A stretch of 64,000 bases of DNA, from positions 1 to 64,000 of the forward strand of contig JBPOHE010000001.1 in NCBI GenBank assembly GCA_052035915.1, in the 5' to 3' direction. A program made the position numbers and the translations under genes. This document shows, one piece after another, positions 31,797 to 40,076 of the stretch. This DNA is from JBPOHE01 sp052035915 (GTDB lineage: Bacteria; Pseudomonadota; Gammaproteobacteria; Chromatiales; Chromatiaceae). Each line of letters starts with the position of its first letter. The first letter of the stretch is position 1. Under the pieces are notes generated by a model, which saw only the letters and a program-made list of their open reading frames with translations, ran no database searches and was not told the origin of the DNA.

Positions 31797-31907
31797 CCTT
31801 CGCTTTGTCTCAGCTCTCATTTGGCTGCGGTGATATGTCAACAGAACCATGGACGCGGCGACGATGGAGACGAAGGTGGTGGCTTCAGCATTCAACTGAT
31901 TTACTGA
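31740..31907 (+). pseudogene. Truncated response-regulator start fused to unrelated sequence
   Basis: The frame starts at an ATG at 31740 with MHILIVEDNPDLVANLADF, identical to residues 1-19 of the intact regulator at 34875, then runs into 36 unrelated residues (starting PSLCLSSHLAAV) and stops at 31907. Residue 51, the phospho-acceptor of the intact protein, is not present. If translated it would be a 55-aa hybrid without a receiver fold. It is a relic of the duplication rather than a functional gene. Confidence 0.8.
31797..31895 (-). pseudogene. Possible 5' fragment of a small membrane-protein gene
   Basis: On the minus strand an ATG at 31895 opens 33 codons reading MNAEATTFVSIVAASMVLLT followed by YHRSQMRAETKRR, a plausible short membrane anchor with a basic tail. 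It then crosses the junction into the antisense of the duplicated regulator and loses sense. It may be the head of a gene brought in with the insert and cut at the junction. Low certainty. Confidence 0.35.
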
Positions 31908-32050
31908 TACAAGTCATTTTATTCCATTATTTATATGTGGTATAGAGACCAAGCCAAGCCGCAGACATGGTTTGGAGTACAACAGAGTTTAGCGCTTGGC
32001 AGGTGGGTCCTACTGAATGCAATAGCATAATGGATAAAGAGGAAATGACC

Positions 32051-34582
32051 GTGAAGAGTAAAGAAAGATTGCTTGGATCGTGCTTAGCGATGCTGGTGAT
32101 CGGCCTCGCAGAGGCATCAAGTTCTACGGTATATGTTCCAGTTCCAGGCTTGGCAAATCCATGGTTGGCTGGAATGCCTGGCGGCACTGGTACGTTTTAT
32201 GGGGATTCTGCCCCATTAAATTCCCCCGTATTGGTTAATAGCCTAACGCTTCCGGAAGGTAGCTGCTTTAGATTTAGCGTTACAGGTTCCGTCAATAACG
32301 AACCTTATCCTGGGATAGATGGCCCAGATGGTGGCCCTTTACAATCACACGAAGCAGGTCCTAATGAGAACGGCATTGCAGATATTATTGCTCCACTAAA
32401 CTCTCTCCTTGGAGTATTTCTAAGCAATGAAGCTCCAACAGGATCAATGGCGCCACTACCTTTGGACTTCTCGTTAAATGAGAGTAGAAATCAGGAGATA
32501 TTGTACCCAGAGCTGAAGCAAGTATTTTTTATTGGCGATGGCCATGATTCTATTGGCCTGTCCCAGCAATTTTGTGCACCACCAAATGCTAAAAGGTTAT
32601 TCCTTGGTGCAATGGATGGCTTGGGATTCTACAACAACTCCGGCATGTTTGATGTAACGGTGTTGCAATATCCGGATATAAATACTGGTCTCATCGCAAA
32701 ATACTCATTCGAGGATGGGGCTGCAGATCTGAGTGGAAACGGCAATGATGGATTGCTATTGGGTCCCGTTCCGTCCGCTGGGTGGATAGGTAATGCCCTG
32801 CTGTTTAATGGTGTATCGGATTACGTTCTGATCCCAGATTCCAACATCCTGGACATTGGAACGTCGGACTTTACTATCGCCACATGGGTAAAATTAGCTA
32901 ATACACAACGTTTTAATGCTCTGATAGAGAAGCGTGGTGTACAAGGCATACCTATGTCAAGTCTTTCAGGATACAACTTTGCAGTTTATCCTCCAGGGAA
33001 ATTATCTTTTGCTCTTCGTGATTCAACCAATAATAATCCTTGGGGAAACGGGCAAACGACTTTGTCGCCAAACCAATGGTACCATGTTGCCGTTGTTGTA
33101 GACCGAGATGCCTCTGCTACGTTCTTTGTTGATGGTATTGCCGATGGCGGCTTCGGAATCGCTGGAGCGCAAGGATCTTTAGCCGGTCCAGGTGACTTGC
33201 TGCTTGGCAAACGTGAAAACTATGTGTGGGATGACATGTATCTTTATGGAGCCATGGATGAGGTAAGAATCTACAATAGAGCTCTCACTGCATCGCAGAT
33301 CGCTGAACTGGCGGCAGAAGGGCTTCAAGAAGTAGAGGCCGATGCAGGTCCGGATCAATCGGTGCCCGAGAATACCATGGTTATCTTGGACGGCGCGGGA
33401 AGCACTGGCGATAACCTATCTTTTCATTGGACCCAGCTCGCCGGACCAACCGTGGTTCTCGACCTTTCCAACCCGGCGTACCCCACCTTTACGACGCCAA
33501 CGGTGCCGATGGGCGGTGTTATCCTCACCTTCGAGCTTCAGGTCAGCAACAGCACCGGGAATTCTGCAACGGACATAGTCGACATAACGGTCACCAATGT
33601 GAATCACAAACCTGTGGCGGATGCTGGTGATAACCAACTGGTATCCGAGTCAGTAGTAGTGACACTCGACGGTTCCAACAGCTTCGATGAGGACAACGAG
33701 TCGTTGACTTGCACTTGGTCACAGACATCGGGGGTGTCTGTGGCGATCAATGATCCGAATGCCTGTGTCACCAACTTCACTACCCCTACTCTCGTACCGG
33801 TTGCAGGTACCGAGTTGGCGTTTCGCTTGATCGTGTCTGACGGTATTGCCGTCAGCGATCCTGACACAATGACAGTTTGGGTTTCCCACGCCAATCTTCC
33901 CCCAGTGGCTGATGTGGGCGATCCCGGTCCTTTGACACGCGATGAATTCTCTACCGTCATACTGGACGGCTCTGCGAGCCGAGACCCGGAAAATGACCCC
34001 TTAACCTACCAATGGCGTCAAACCGCGGGGCCACATGTCCAGATCAATAACGCCGGGCAGGAAGTCGCCAATTTCACTGCACCTGCCGTAGGCTTTGGAG
34101 GGCAAGATCTGGGCTTTGAGCTGTCCGTATCGGATAGTCAGTACACGGTTGCTGCGGGGGTGACAATTCATGTCCAGGATATCAACGATCCGCCTACCTG
34201 TGGGGATGCTGTGCCAAGCGTAAATATACTATGGCCAGCCAACCACAAGATGGTGGTGGTCTCCGTGCAGAACTTGACTGATCCTGACAATAACAGCGTC
34301 CATATCAACATTGCAGGTGTTACTCAGGATGAGCCGATCGAGGGCACGGGCGATGGTGACACAGCTCCTGATGCAGTAATCAGTTCTACGAACCCGCAGA
34401 TCCAGACCGTCTTGCTAAGGGCTGAGCGCAACGGTAACGGCAACGGGCGGGTGTATGTCGTCCACTTTATTGCCGATGATGGCCAGGAAAGCTGCTCCGG
34501 CGCTATATCGGTTGCAGTTCCGCACAGTCGCAAGGGGGTGGCAGTCGACGACGGTCAGCAATATGATTCAACCCAACCGTAA
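32051..34582 (+). CDS. Secreted LamG/PKD multidomain surface protein, probably acquired
   Basis: I start at the GTG at 32051 because AGAGGA lies 7 bp upstream and a signal peptide follows (MKSKERLLGSCLAMLVIGLA, then EASSS); ATGs at 31967, 32030 and 32045 are in frame. Of 843 residues, about 25-205 are unique; 211-425 form a LamG/concanavalin-like domain (GLIAKYSFEDGAADLSGNGN, WYHVAVVVDR, DEVRIYNRALT); three PKD-type beta domains start near 430, 520 and 617 (ADAGPDQSV, ADAGDNQLV, VILDGSASRDPENDPLTYQW). The tail has PVSILWPPNHK-like sequence (PSVNILWPANHKM). No sorting signal is seen. Such proteins usually bind carbohydrate or other surfaces. G+C is well below the neighbours in the first half (one 60-base line at 32641 is about 42%). 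Confidence 0.85.
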   Translation: MKSKERLLGSCLAMLVIGLAEASSSTVYVPVPGLANPWLAGMPGGTGTFYGDSAPLNSPVLVNSLTLPEGSCFRFSVTGSVNNEPYPGIDGPDGGPLQSHEAGPNENGIADIIAPLNSLLGVFLSNEAPTGSMAPLPLDFSLNESRNQEILYPELKQVFFIGDGHDSIGLSQQFCAPPNAKRLFLGAMDGLGFYNNSGMFDVTVLQYPDINTGLIAKYSFEDGAADLSGNGNDGLLLGPVPSAGWIGNALLFNGVSDYVLIPDSNILDIGTSDFTIATWVKLANTQRFNALIEKRGVQGIPMSSLSGYNFAVYPPGKLSFALRDSTNNNPWGNGQTTLSPNQWYHVAVVVDRDASATFFVDGIADGGFGIAGAQGSLAGPGDLLLGKRENYVWDDMYLYGAMDEVRIYNRALTASQIAELAAEGLQEVEADAGPDQSVPENTMVILDGAGSTGDNLSFHWTQLAGPTVVLDLSNPAYPTFTTPTVPMGGVILTFELQVSNSTGNSATDIVDITVTNVNHKPVADAGDNQLVSESVVVTLDGSNSFDEDNESLTCTWSQTSGVSVAINDPNACVTNFTTPTLVPVAGTELAFRLIVSDGIAVSDPDTMTVWVSHANLPPVADVGDPGPLTRDEFSTVILDGSASRDPENDPLTYQWRQTAGPHVQINNAGQEVANFTAPAVGFGGQDLGFELSVSDSQYTVAAGVTIHVQDINDPPTCGDAVPSVNILWPANHKMVVVSVQNLTDPDNNSVHINIAGVTQDEPIEGTGDGDTAPDAVISSTNPQIQTVLLRAERNGNGNGRVYVVHFIADDGQESCSGAISVAVPHSRKGVAVDDGQQYDSTQP

Positions 34583-34600
34583 CAACTGAGGCTCTTGGCC

Positions 34601-34623
34601 GGACGGGATATCTCATCCCGTCC
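34601..34623 (+). terminator. Stem-loop after the LamG/PKD gene
   Basis: A perfect 9-bp stem (GGACGGGAT and its complement) with a 5-base loop, 18 bp after the stop. No T run follows, so it may be a weak terminator or mRNA 3' stabiliser. A second hairpin (GTCGGGTA with TACCCGAC) is at 34669-34703. Confidence 0.45.
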
Positions 34624-34712
34624 GTAACCTGTACCCCGACGGCTGACGTGGCGTGGCACTAAACCTCTGTCGGGTAGGTCGAGCACCTTTCGAGGTACCC
34701 GACATCTTCCAC

Positions 34713-34749
34713 TGTAGTCGTTGGGCAACGCTACGCTTTTGCCCAACCT
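34713..34749. repeat. REP-like palindrome (TTGGGCAA...TTGCCCAA)
   Basis: Inverted arms TTGGGCAA (34721) and TTGCCCAA (ending 34746) surround CGCTACGCTT. The same GGGCAA and GCGTAGCC words occur in the repeat between aroG and ygiQ at 3227-3306, in the opposite sense. It abuts the right copy of the regulator duplication. Confidence 0.65.
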
Positions 34750-34755
34750 ATATCA

Positions 34756-34931
34756 CTTGCCGCGACGGATTCGGGGTCTGAACCCGAGCCAGGCCAGGAA
34801 CCAGGATACAATGTATCCAGCAAGGGGATCCCGCTTTCTTTCCCAAACACAGCCGAGGCGGTGCGGAACAAGCCATGCACATCCTGATCGTCGAAGACAA
34901 TCCGGACCTGGTGGCGAACCTTGCCGATTTC
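34756..34931 (+). repeat. Direct repeat, right copy: upstream region and start of the intact response regulator
   Basis: Partner of 31628-31796. This copy continues into the complete regulator gene, so it is the functional end. It contains CAGGATACAATGTATCCAGC, a short palindrome (GGATACAATGTATCC) that could be an operator just upstream of the regulator start and is present in both copies. Confidence 0.9.
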
Positions 34932-35561
34932 TTCGAGACCCGCGGTCATACCCTGGACATCGCCTACAACGGCTATAGCGGTCTCGGCTTCGCGTTGGAC
35001 AACCACTACGATGTGCTGGTGCTGGATCTGATGCTCCCGGGAATCGATGGTCTGGAGGTGTGCGAAAAGTTGCGGGCGGCGGGCCATGCCTTGCCTATCC
35101 TCATGCTCACCGCCCGAGACAGCCTGGAAGACAAGCTGGAAGGCTTCGCCAGCGGGGCGGACGATTATCTGATCAAGCCCTTTGCCATGCTGGAGCTGGA
35201 GGCACGCCTGGAGGCCCTGCTCCGGCGCCGACGGCGAGATGGAGAGGGAGGCGGGCCTCGGTTGCAGATCGCCGATCTGGTGCTCGACACCGGCACCTGG
35301 CAGGTCAGTCGCGCCGGGCGGCTCCTGGAGTTGCCGCCGATTCCCCTCAAGCTGTTGGATATCCTGATGCGGCAGTCGCCGAAGGTGGTGGGTCGTGACG
35401 AATTGGAGCGTGCGCTCTGGGGCGATAACCCGCCCGACAGCGACGCCTTGCGCAGTCACATGCACCAACTGCGCGCCATCATCGACAAACCCTTCGGGCG
35501 CCAACTGCTGCACACGGTGCGGGGTTTCGGCTACCGCCTGGCGGTGGACGATGCGCTTTAA
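34875..35561 (+). CDS. OmpR/PhoP-family response regulator
   Basis: A 228-aa two-domain regulator. The receiver has E7/D8 acidic pocket residues (ILIVEDNP), phospho-acceptor D51 (VLVLDLMLPGIDG), T in MLTARDS and K in LIKPFA. The C-terminal winged helix (LPPIPLKLLDILMRQSP, LRSHMHQLRAIID, LLHTVRGFGYRLA) is OmpR type. Its end overlaps the kinase start by 11 bp. It resembles QseB/PhoP-type regulators but the signal and targets cannot be told. Its upstream region and first codons are duplicated at 31628. Confidence 0.95.
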   Translation: MHILIVEDNPDLVANLADFFETRGHTLDIAYNGYSGLGFALDNHYDVLVLDLMLPGIDGLEVCEKLRAAGHALPILMLTARDSLEDKLEGFASGADDYLIKPFAMLELEARLEALLRRRRRDGEGGGPRLQIADLVLDTGTWQVSRAGRLLELPPIPLKLLDILMRQSPKVVGRDELERALWGDNPPDSDALRSHMHQLRAIIDKPFGRQLLHTVRGFGYRLAVDDAL

Positions 35562-36816
35562 TCTGGGGTTGCGGCTGCGGGTCACCATCGGTTTCGCCGT
35601 CATGGGCTGCGCCATCGGCTTCGGCTTCGGCGGCTGGCTCTATGTCACCTCCATCGAGCTGGATCAGCGTCTGATCGAGGAAGCCCTGTCCGCCGAGGTG
35701 CAGGATTACCGTGCCCGGCTGCAACGCAACCCGGCCTCGCTGCCGCCCATGACCGCCACCGTTCGCGGCTATCTGCTGGGACCGGAGCGATCCGAGGCGC
35801 TGCCGGCCGGGCTGCGCGATTTGCCTCCAGGCCGTTCCCAGGTACTCCTGGAGGAGGCCTCCTATCTCGTCGCCGTGGAACAGGTGGGCGATCGCACCCT
35901 CTATCTGCTGCATAACCGCTCCCAGGTCGAACAGCGGGAGCATTGGTTACTGGTGTTGATCCTGATGCGCATCCTCGTGACCAGTATGCTGGCGGCCGCT
36001 GGCGGCTGGTGGCTCGCCGGGCGGGTGATCGCCCCGGTGCGCGAACTGGCGCGACGGGTGCGGGAACGCCAGCCCGATGACCTGGACACGCCCTTCGCCG
36101 AGGGACTGGCGCGAGACGAGGTGGGCGAGCTGGCCCAGGCCTTTGAGCGCTATCTGGCCCGATTGCGTGCCTTCATCGCCCGGGAGCGCGCCTTCTCCGC
36201 CGACGCCAGCCATGAATTGCGTACCCCCTTGGCGGTGATCCAGGGGGCGGTAGAGATGTTGCAGGTCGACACCAGCCTCTCCCCCCGTGCCCAGACCCGG
36301 GTCGAGCGCATCGCCCGGGCCGCCCGCGGCATGGCCGATCTGACCACCACCCTCTTGATGTTGGCGCGGGAGCATCCTGGTGCCGCCCTGGAGGTCGAAC
36401 CCTGTCCGGCCGCCGAGGTACTGCGAGAGGTGGTGGAACAGCATCGGCCGCTCTTGAGTCATAAGCCGGTGGCGGTGGAACTCGACCTCCTCGCCCAGCC
36501 CCGGCTCCCGGTGGTTCGTCCCCTGCTCGCCATCGCCATCGGCAATCTGGTGCGCAACGCCTTCACCTATACCGAAACCGGGCGGGTCAAAATCACGCTG
36601 GAGGCCGCAAGCTGTACGGTGGAGGATACCGGGCCCGGGGTACCGCCCCAGGAAGTCTGCTGCCTGTTCGAGCACAGCGACCGCGTCCATCGCGCCAGCC
36701 GCGGCGCCGGCATCGGTCTGCCACTGGTCAAGCGTATCGCCGATCGTCAGGGTTGGCGCGTCACGGCCGAGAACATCGAAGGAAGCGGCGCCTGTTTCCG
36801 GCTCATTTTTCAGTAA
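35551..36816 (+). CDS. Membrane sensor histidine kinase, partner of the OmpR-type regulator
   Basis: The ATG at 35551 gives a 421-aa kinase; longer in-frame starts inside the regulator gene are rejected. Two membrane segments (about residues 10-33 and 131-152) enclose a small periplasmic domain of about 95 aa. A HAMP linker follows, then HisKA with H221 (FSADASHELRTPLAVIQ) and an ATPase domain with NLVRNAFTYT, EDTGPGV and GAGIGLPLVKRI. Cotranscribed with the regulator (11-bp overlap). QseC/PhoQ-like architecture. Confidence 0.94.
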   Translation: MRFNLGLRLRVTIGFAVMGCAIGFGFGGWLYVTSIELDQRLIEEALSAEVQDYRARLQRNPASLPPMTATVRGYLLGPERSEALPAGLRDLPPGRSQVLLEEASYLVAVEQVGDRTLYLLHNRSQVEQREHWLLVLILMRILVTSMLAAAGGWWLAGRVIAPVRELARRVRERQPDDLDTPFAEGLARDEVGELAQAFERYLARLRAFIARERAFSADASHELRTPLAVIQGAVEMLQVDTSLSPRAQTRVERIARAARGMADLTTTLLMLAREHPGAALEVEPCPAAEVLREVVEQHRPLLSHKPVAVELDLLAQPRLPVVRPLLAIAIGNLVRNAFTYTETGRVKITLEAASCTVEDTGPGVPPQEVCCLFEHSDRVHRASRGAGIGLPLVKRIADRQGWRVTAENIEGSGACFRLIFQ

Positions 36817-36852
36817 GTTGATTTCCGACGAATCCCTCTCGGGCGATAGGAA

Positions 36853-36940
36853 TTCAAGGCTGGTGCTGCGGCGTCAATCACCGCAACCCAGCTTCTTGGG
36901 CAGGCAAAGCGTAGGGTTCGCTCATCGCCAGCCTTCCCTG
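36853..36940. repeat. REP-like repeat, relative of the one at 12955
   Basis: It starts AAGGCTGGTGCTGCGGCG and ends GGTTCGCTCATCGCCAGCC, so the ends pair as a hairpin. It lies between the kinase and bcp. The rest of this 301-bp gap shows no gene. Confidence 0.65.
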
Positions 36941-37117
36941 GCATGCCAGCTGGGACTCAACCTGGGTAACAGGAGCTTTCTGATGATTCTCTGGGTCATG
37001 CACCCTTGGGGTGCGGTTGACTCGTACCCGCGCCGGACCTAGTCTTGGCCGAAGTCGGATGATCAAACCGGCCTTTGATCCCATTGGTTCCACCATTCTG
37101 TCATCGAGGGAAAATCC

Positions 37118-37582
37118 ATGCTTGCAGCGGGAGATATCGCCCCAGCTTTTGCTTTACCTGATGCCGATCTGAACATGATCGATCTGGCCGACTTCCGTGG
37201 TTCCAAGGTCGTGCTCTATTTCTATCCCAAGGACGACACCCCGGGATGCACCATCGAGGCCCTGGAGTTCACCGAGATGATGGACGAGTTCGTCAAGCAG
37301 GATACGGTCGTCCTGGGCATCAGCAAGGACAACTGCCAGAGTCATGGGGCCTTCCGCGACAAGCACGGACTCACCGTCCAGTTGCTCGCCGACAGCGACG
37401 GCGAGGTCTGCGACAAGTACGGCGTCTGGCAGGAGCGGGAGAAGGAAGGCCACAAGCTCATGGCCATAGTGCGTTCCACCTTCGTCATCGACCGCGAGGG
37501 ACTGATCCGACAGGCCCTCTATGACATCAAACCCAAAGGACACGCCTTGGCGGTGCTGGATCTGGTTAGGGACTTGCCATGA
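37118..37582 (+). CDS. bcp: Thioredoxin-dependent peroxiredoxin, Bcp/PrxQ family
   Basis: Reduces hydrogen peroxide and organic peroxides. The 154-aa product has the PrxQ core YFYPKDDTPGCTIEALEF with peroxidatic C44. The usual resolving Cys five residues later (PGCTxxxC in E. coli Bcp) is missing, so this is an atypical 1-Cys or distant-Cys form; other cysteines are in SKDNCQSH and GEVCDKYG. Stand-alone gene with its own upstream region. Confidence 0.93.
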   Translation: MLAAGDIAPAFALPDADLNMIDLADFRGSKVVLYFYPKDDTPGCTIEALEFTEMMDEFVKQDTVVLGISKDNCQSHGAFRDKHGLTVQLLADSDGEVCDKYGVWQEREKEGHKLMAIVRSTFVIDREGLIRQALYDIKPKGHALAVLDLVRDLP

Positions 37583-37587
37583 GATGT

Positions 37588-37616
37588 CGCCCTTCGACAA
37601 GCTCAGGGCGAACGGC
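37588..37616. repeat. Dispersed CCCTTCGACAAGCTCAGGGCGAAC motif
   Basis: The bases CGCCCTTCGACAAGCTCAGG followed by GCGAACGGCG form a small imperfect palindrome. This motif is a well-known dispersed repeat in many bacterial genomes. It directly follows the bcp stop. Confidence 0.55.
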
Positions 37617-37745
37617 GGTTTTAGGCCTGCCATGAGATGACGCTGAGGGAGCCATGGGATGGTCACAAGCCTGATTCGTCTGTTTTCCTTGTATGAAATG
37701 TGTGGCCAACAATCGTACGCCGTCGATTCGGGCTGTTAGGCATCA

Positions 37746-40067
37746 TTGATCCAAGCCGCCGCCTTGAAGCTCCGCACCCAGATCCTGCTGTTCCTCTTTC
37801 TGTTCGGGTTGGCCCCACTCTTTGCCGCCGTCTCCATCAATCTGCCGCTGGTGCTGGATCGCGTCGAGCTCTTCTATCATCGGGCCCATTTGCTCAATCT
37901 GCGCGCGGATTTTCGTGACCTCGACCAGCACCTCGCCAGCCGCCACGAAATGGTGCGTCTGCTCTCCAAACTGCCGGAACCCGGGGCCGTCTTGGGAGAT
38001 ACGGAAGATGACAAGGACATCCTCCTCGCCCGCGCCAGATATACCCAGTGGATCAACCAGATCCTCCAGGACCAGCTGGATATCATCCAGATCCTCTTTG
38101 TCGCCGATGATGGGCGGGAGCGATTCTGGCTCGAACGCGATCGGGACAGCCATGAATGGAACCCGACGATCGAGGCACCCCAACGCCCGCCGCCATCCTT
38201 TATCGAGGCCGGTCTGGCGGCGGAGCGTGGGCGCGTTCTGGTCAGTCCGATCAGCATTGATCGCGAGGCCGCCAACCATGACCCACGTCACCTGCTGACC
38301 CTGTTCATGACCAGCCCCATCCTGGGTCGGCCCGCTCCTCCCCCGGAAAACGTGCTCGGCGCCGTGATCCTGACCCTCGACGTCAGCGGCATGGCCCAGG
38401 CCTATCATGGCACCCTCTGGGTACGATCCGACGGCAGCTACCTCTCCTCGGGCGGGACGGGACAGCCGGAGGCCTTCAGCGATTTTCCCGGTCTACAGGA
38501 TATCTTTGCGGCCGGCAAACTGGCGCTTTGGGAGGGGGGGCGTCGCCAGGTGCTCTGGGTGCCCATGTTCGTCACCGAGAACGGAGATTTTCTCTGGGTG
38601 GGGCGATCCGTCGATCCTTCACCCCTGGCCCAGTTTCGCAACGCCCTCACCCTGCGCGTCCTGCTGATCATCTGCGCCCTGGTGGGAGCCATCTGGGTGG
38701 CGGCCAGGTGGTTTGCCCTGCGCCTGGAACGTTTTGGACAGGAGTTGACCGATGGCGTCGGGCGCTTGCTGCAGAATGAGGAACCGGTGCGCTTCGAGTG
38801 GCGGGGATCGAGCGAATTGCAGGCACTGGGGGCGAACCTGACCCGACTGGCCGAGAGCCATGCCGAACATACGAAGGCGTTGCGAGCCCATGCCCGGGAA
38901 CTGGAACGCAGCAACAGATACAAATCAGAATTTCTGGCCAATGTGAGTCATGAGTTGCGCACCCCCCTCAACTCCATTCTGTTGCTGTCGAAGATGCTCG
39001 CCGAAGGCAGTACCAACGTGGAACAGGCCAAGCCGAGCCGGGTTATCCATGAAGCGGCCAAGGACCTGCGTTCCCTGATCGACAACATCCTGGATATCTC
39101 CCGCATCGAGGCCGGGCAGGTGAACCTGCATTTCGAGACCGTCGAACTTCGCCCACTGCTGGCGGACCTACTTGAATTGGTACGTCCCCAGTTCGACGAC
39201 AAGGGCCTGCGGCTGCGGCTGGAGATCGATGCCGAGGCCCCCAGGAGTCTACTGACCGATTCCGACAAGGTGCGGCAGATCCTGAAGAACTTTCTCTCCA
39301 ACGCGGTGAAATTCACTCCAGGGGGAGAGGTCTGTCTGCGCCTGGAGGGGCTTGCTGAGGCCACCGAGGCGCCCTGTCCGGTCCGCATCAGCGTCACCGA
39401 TTCCGGCATAGGCATCCCTCTCGGCAAGCAGGGGCTCATCTTCGAGGCATTCAAACAGGTCGACGGCTCTACCAGCCGCCGCTATGGTGGAACCGGGCTC
39501 GGTTTGGCGATTTCGCGCGAACTCGCCACTTTGCTTGGCGGCTCCATTAGGTTGGAGAGTCAGGAGGGTCAGGGCTCGACTTTCACTCTGCGGCTACCAC
39601 TGGAGCCGGCGGTGAGCCAGCCGGGGGAGGTGATGCCGAGCCGTCAGACCGCCACCGAAGAGACCCTGGAGGCGGGCGCGCCCCCCACGGCCAGCTTCCA
39701 CGGCCAGGGGCTGCTGATCGTGGATGAGAATGTGCGCGATCTCCTCACCCTCACCCCGCTGCTGGAAGGCTGGGGTCTAAAGGTCACCGCCGCCGCCGAG
39801 ACGAGCGAGGCGCTGGAGGCGTTGCATGACGATCCGGACTGCGCCCTGGTGCTGGTGGATGTAGCGATACCTTCGGGGAAAGGCTGTGATACGATCATAG
39901 GCATTCGGCAACTGGAGCCATTCCGTGACCTTCCCATCCTCGCTTTCACCGGCCTTTGTGACCCCCAGGAGCGACAACGGCTCGAGGAACTGGGGGTGGA
40001 TGCCTTGCTGGCGAAACCCATCGACGCTCATGAACTGAAGGCTTTGTTGGACAGATATCTGGGCTGA
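37746..40067 (+). CDS. Membrane hybrid histidine kinase with a large periplasmic sensor domain
   Basis: A 773-aa kinase. The start is uncertain: no ATG fits, and TTG 37746 is the first start-like codon before the signal-anchor (LKLRTQILLFLFLFGLAPLF). A periplasmic region of about 270 residues (Cache-like by layout) is closed by a second membrane segment near 304-325. HisKA has H402 (LANVSHELRTPLNSILL); ATPase motifs are NAVKFT, DSGIGI and GTGLGLAIS. The C-terminal receiver has D705 (LVLVDVAIPSG) and K in LLAKPID, but a shortened acidic pocket (IVDEN). A REC-PAS gene follows 9 bp later, so they act together. Confidence 0.9.
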   Translation: MIQAAALKLRTQILLFLFLFGLAPLFAAVSINLPLVLDRVELFYHRAHLLNLRADFRDLDQHLASRHEMVRLLSKLPEPGAVLGDTEDDKDILLARARYTQWINQILQDQLDIIQILFVADDGRERFWLERDRDSHEWNPTIEAPQRPPPSFIEAGLAAERGRVLVSPISIDREAANHDPRHLLTLFMTSPILGRPAPPPENVLGAVILTLDVSGMAQAYHGTLWVRSDGSYLSSGGTGQPEAFSDFPGLQDIFAAGKLALWEGGRRQVLWVPMFVTENGDFLWVGRSVDPSPLAQFRNALTLRVLLIICALVGAIWVAARWFALRLERFGQELTDGVGRLLQNEEPVRFEWRGSSELQALGANLTRLAESHAEHTKALRAHARELERSNRYKSEFLANVSHELRTPLNSILLLSKMLAEGSTNVEQAKPSRVIHEAAKDLRSLIDNILDISRIEAGQVNLHFETVELRPLLADLLELVRPQFDDKGLRLRLEIDAEAPRSLLTDSDKVRQILKNFLSNAVKFTPGGEVCLRLEGLAEATEAPCPVRISVTDSGIGIPLGKQGLIFEAFKQVDGSTSRRYGGTGLGLAISRELATLLGGSIRLESQEGQGSTFTLRLPLEPAVSQPGEVMPSRQTATEETLEAGAPPTASFHGQGLLIVDENVRDLLTLTPLLEGWGLKVTAAAETSEALEALHDDPDCALVLVDVAIPSGKGCDTIIGIRQLEPFRDLPILAFTGLCDPQERQRLEELGVDALLAKPIDAHELKALLDRYLG

Positions 40068-40076
40068 ACGGGGAAG

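Noticed and set aside
35395..35550. Upstream extension of the kinase frame into the response-regulator gene
   Set aside because: The regulator frame there is clearly coding; the kinase begins naturally with MRFNLGLRLRV at 35551.
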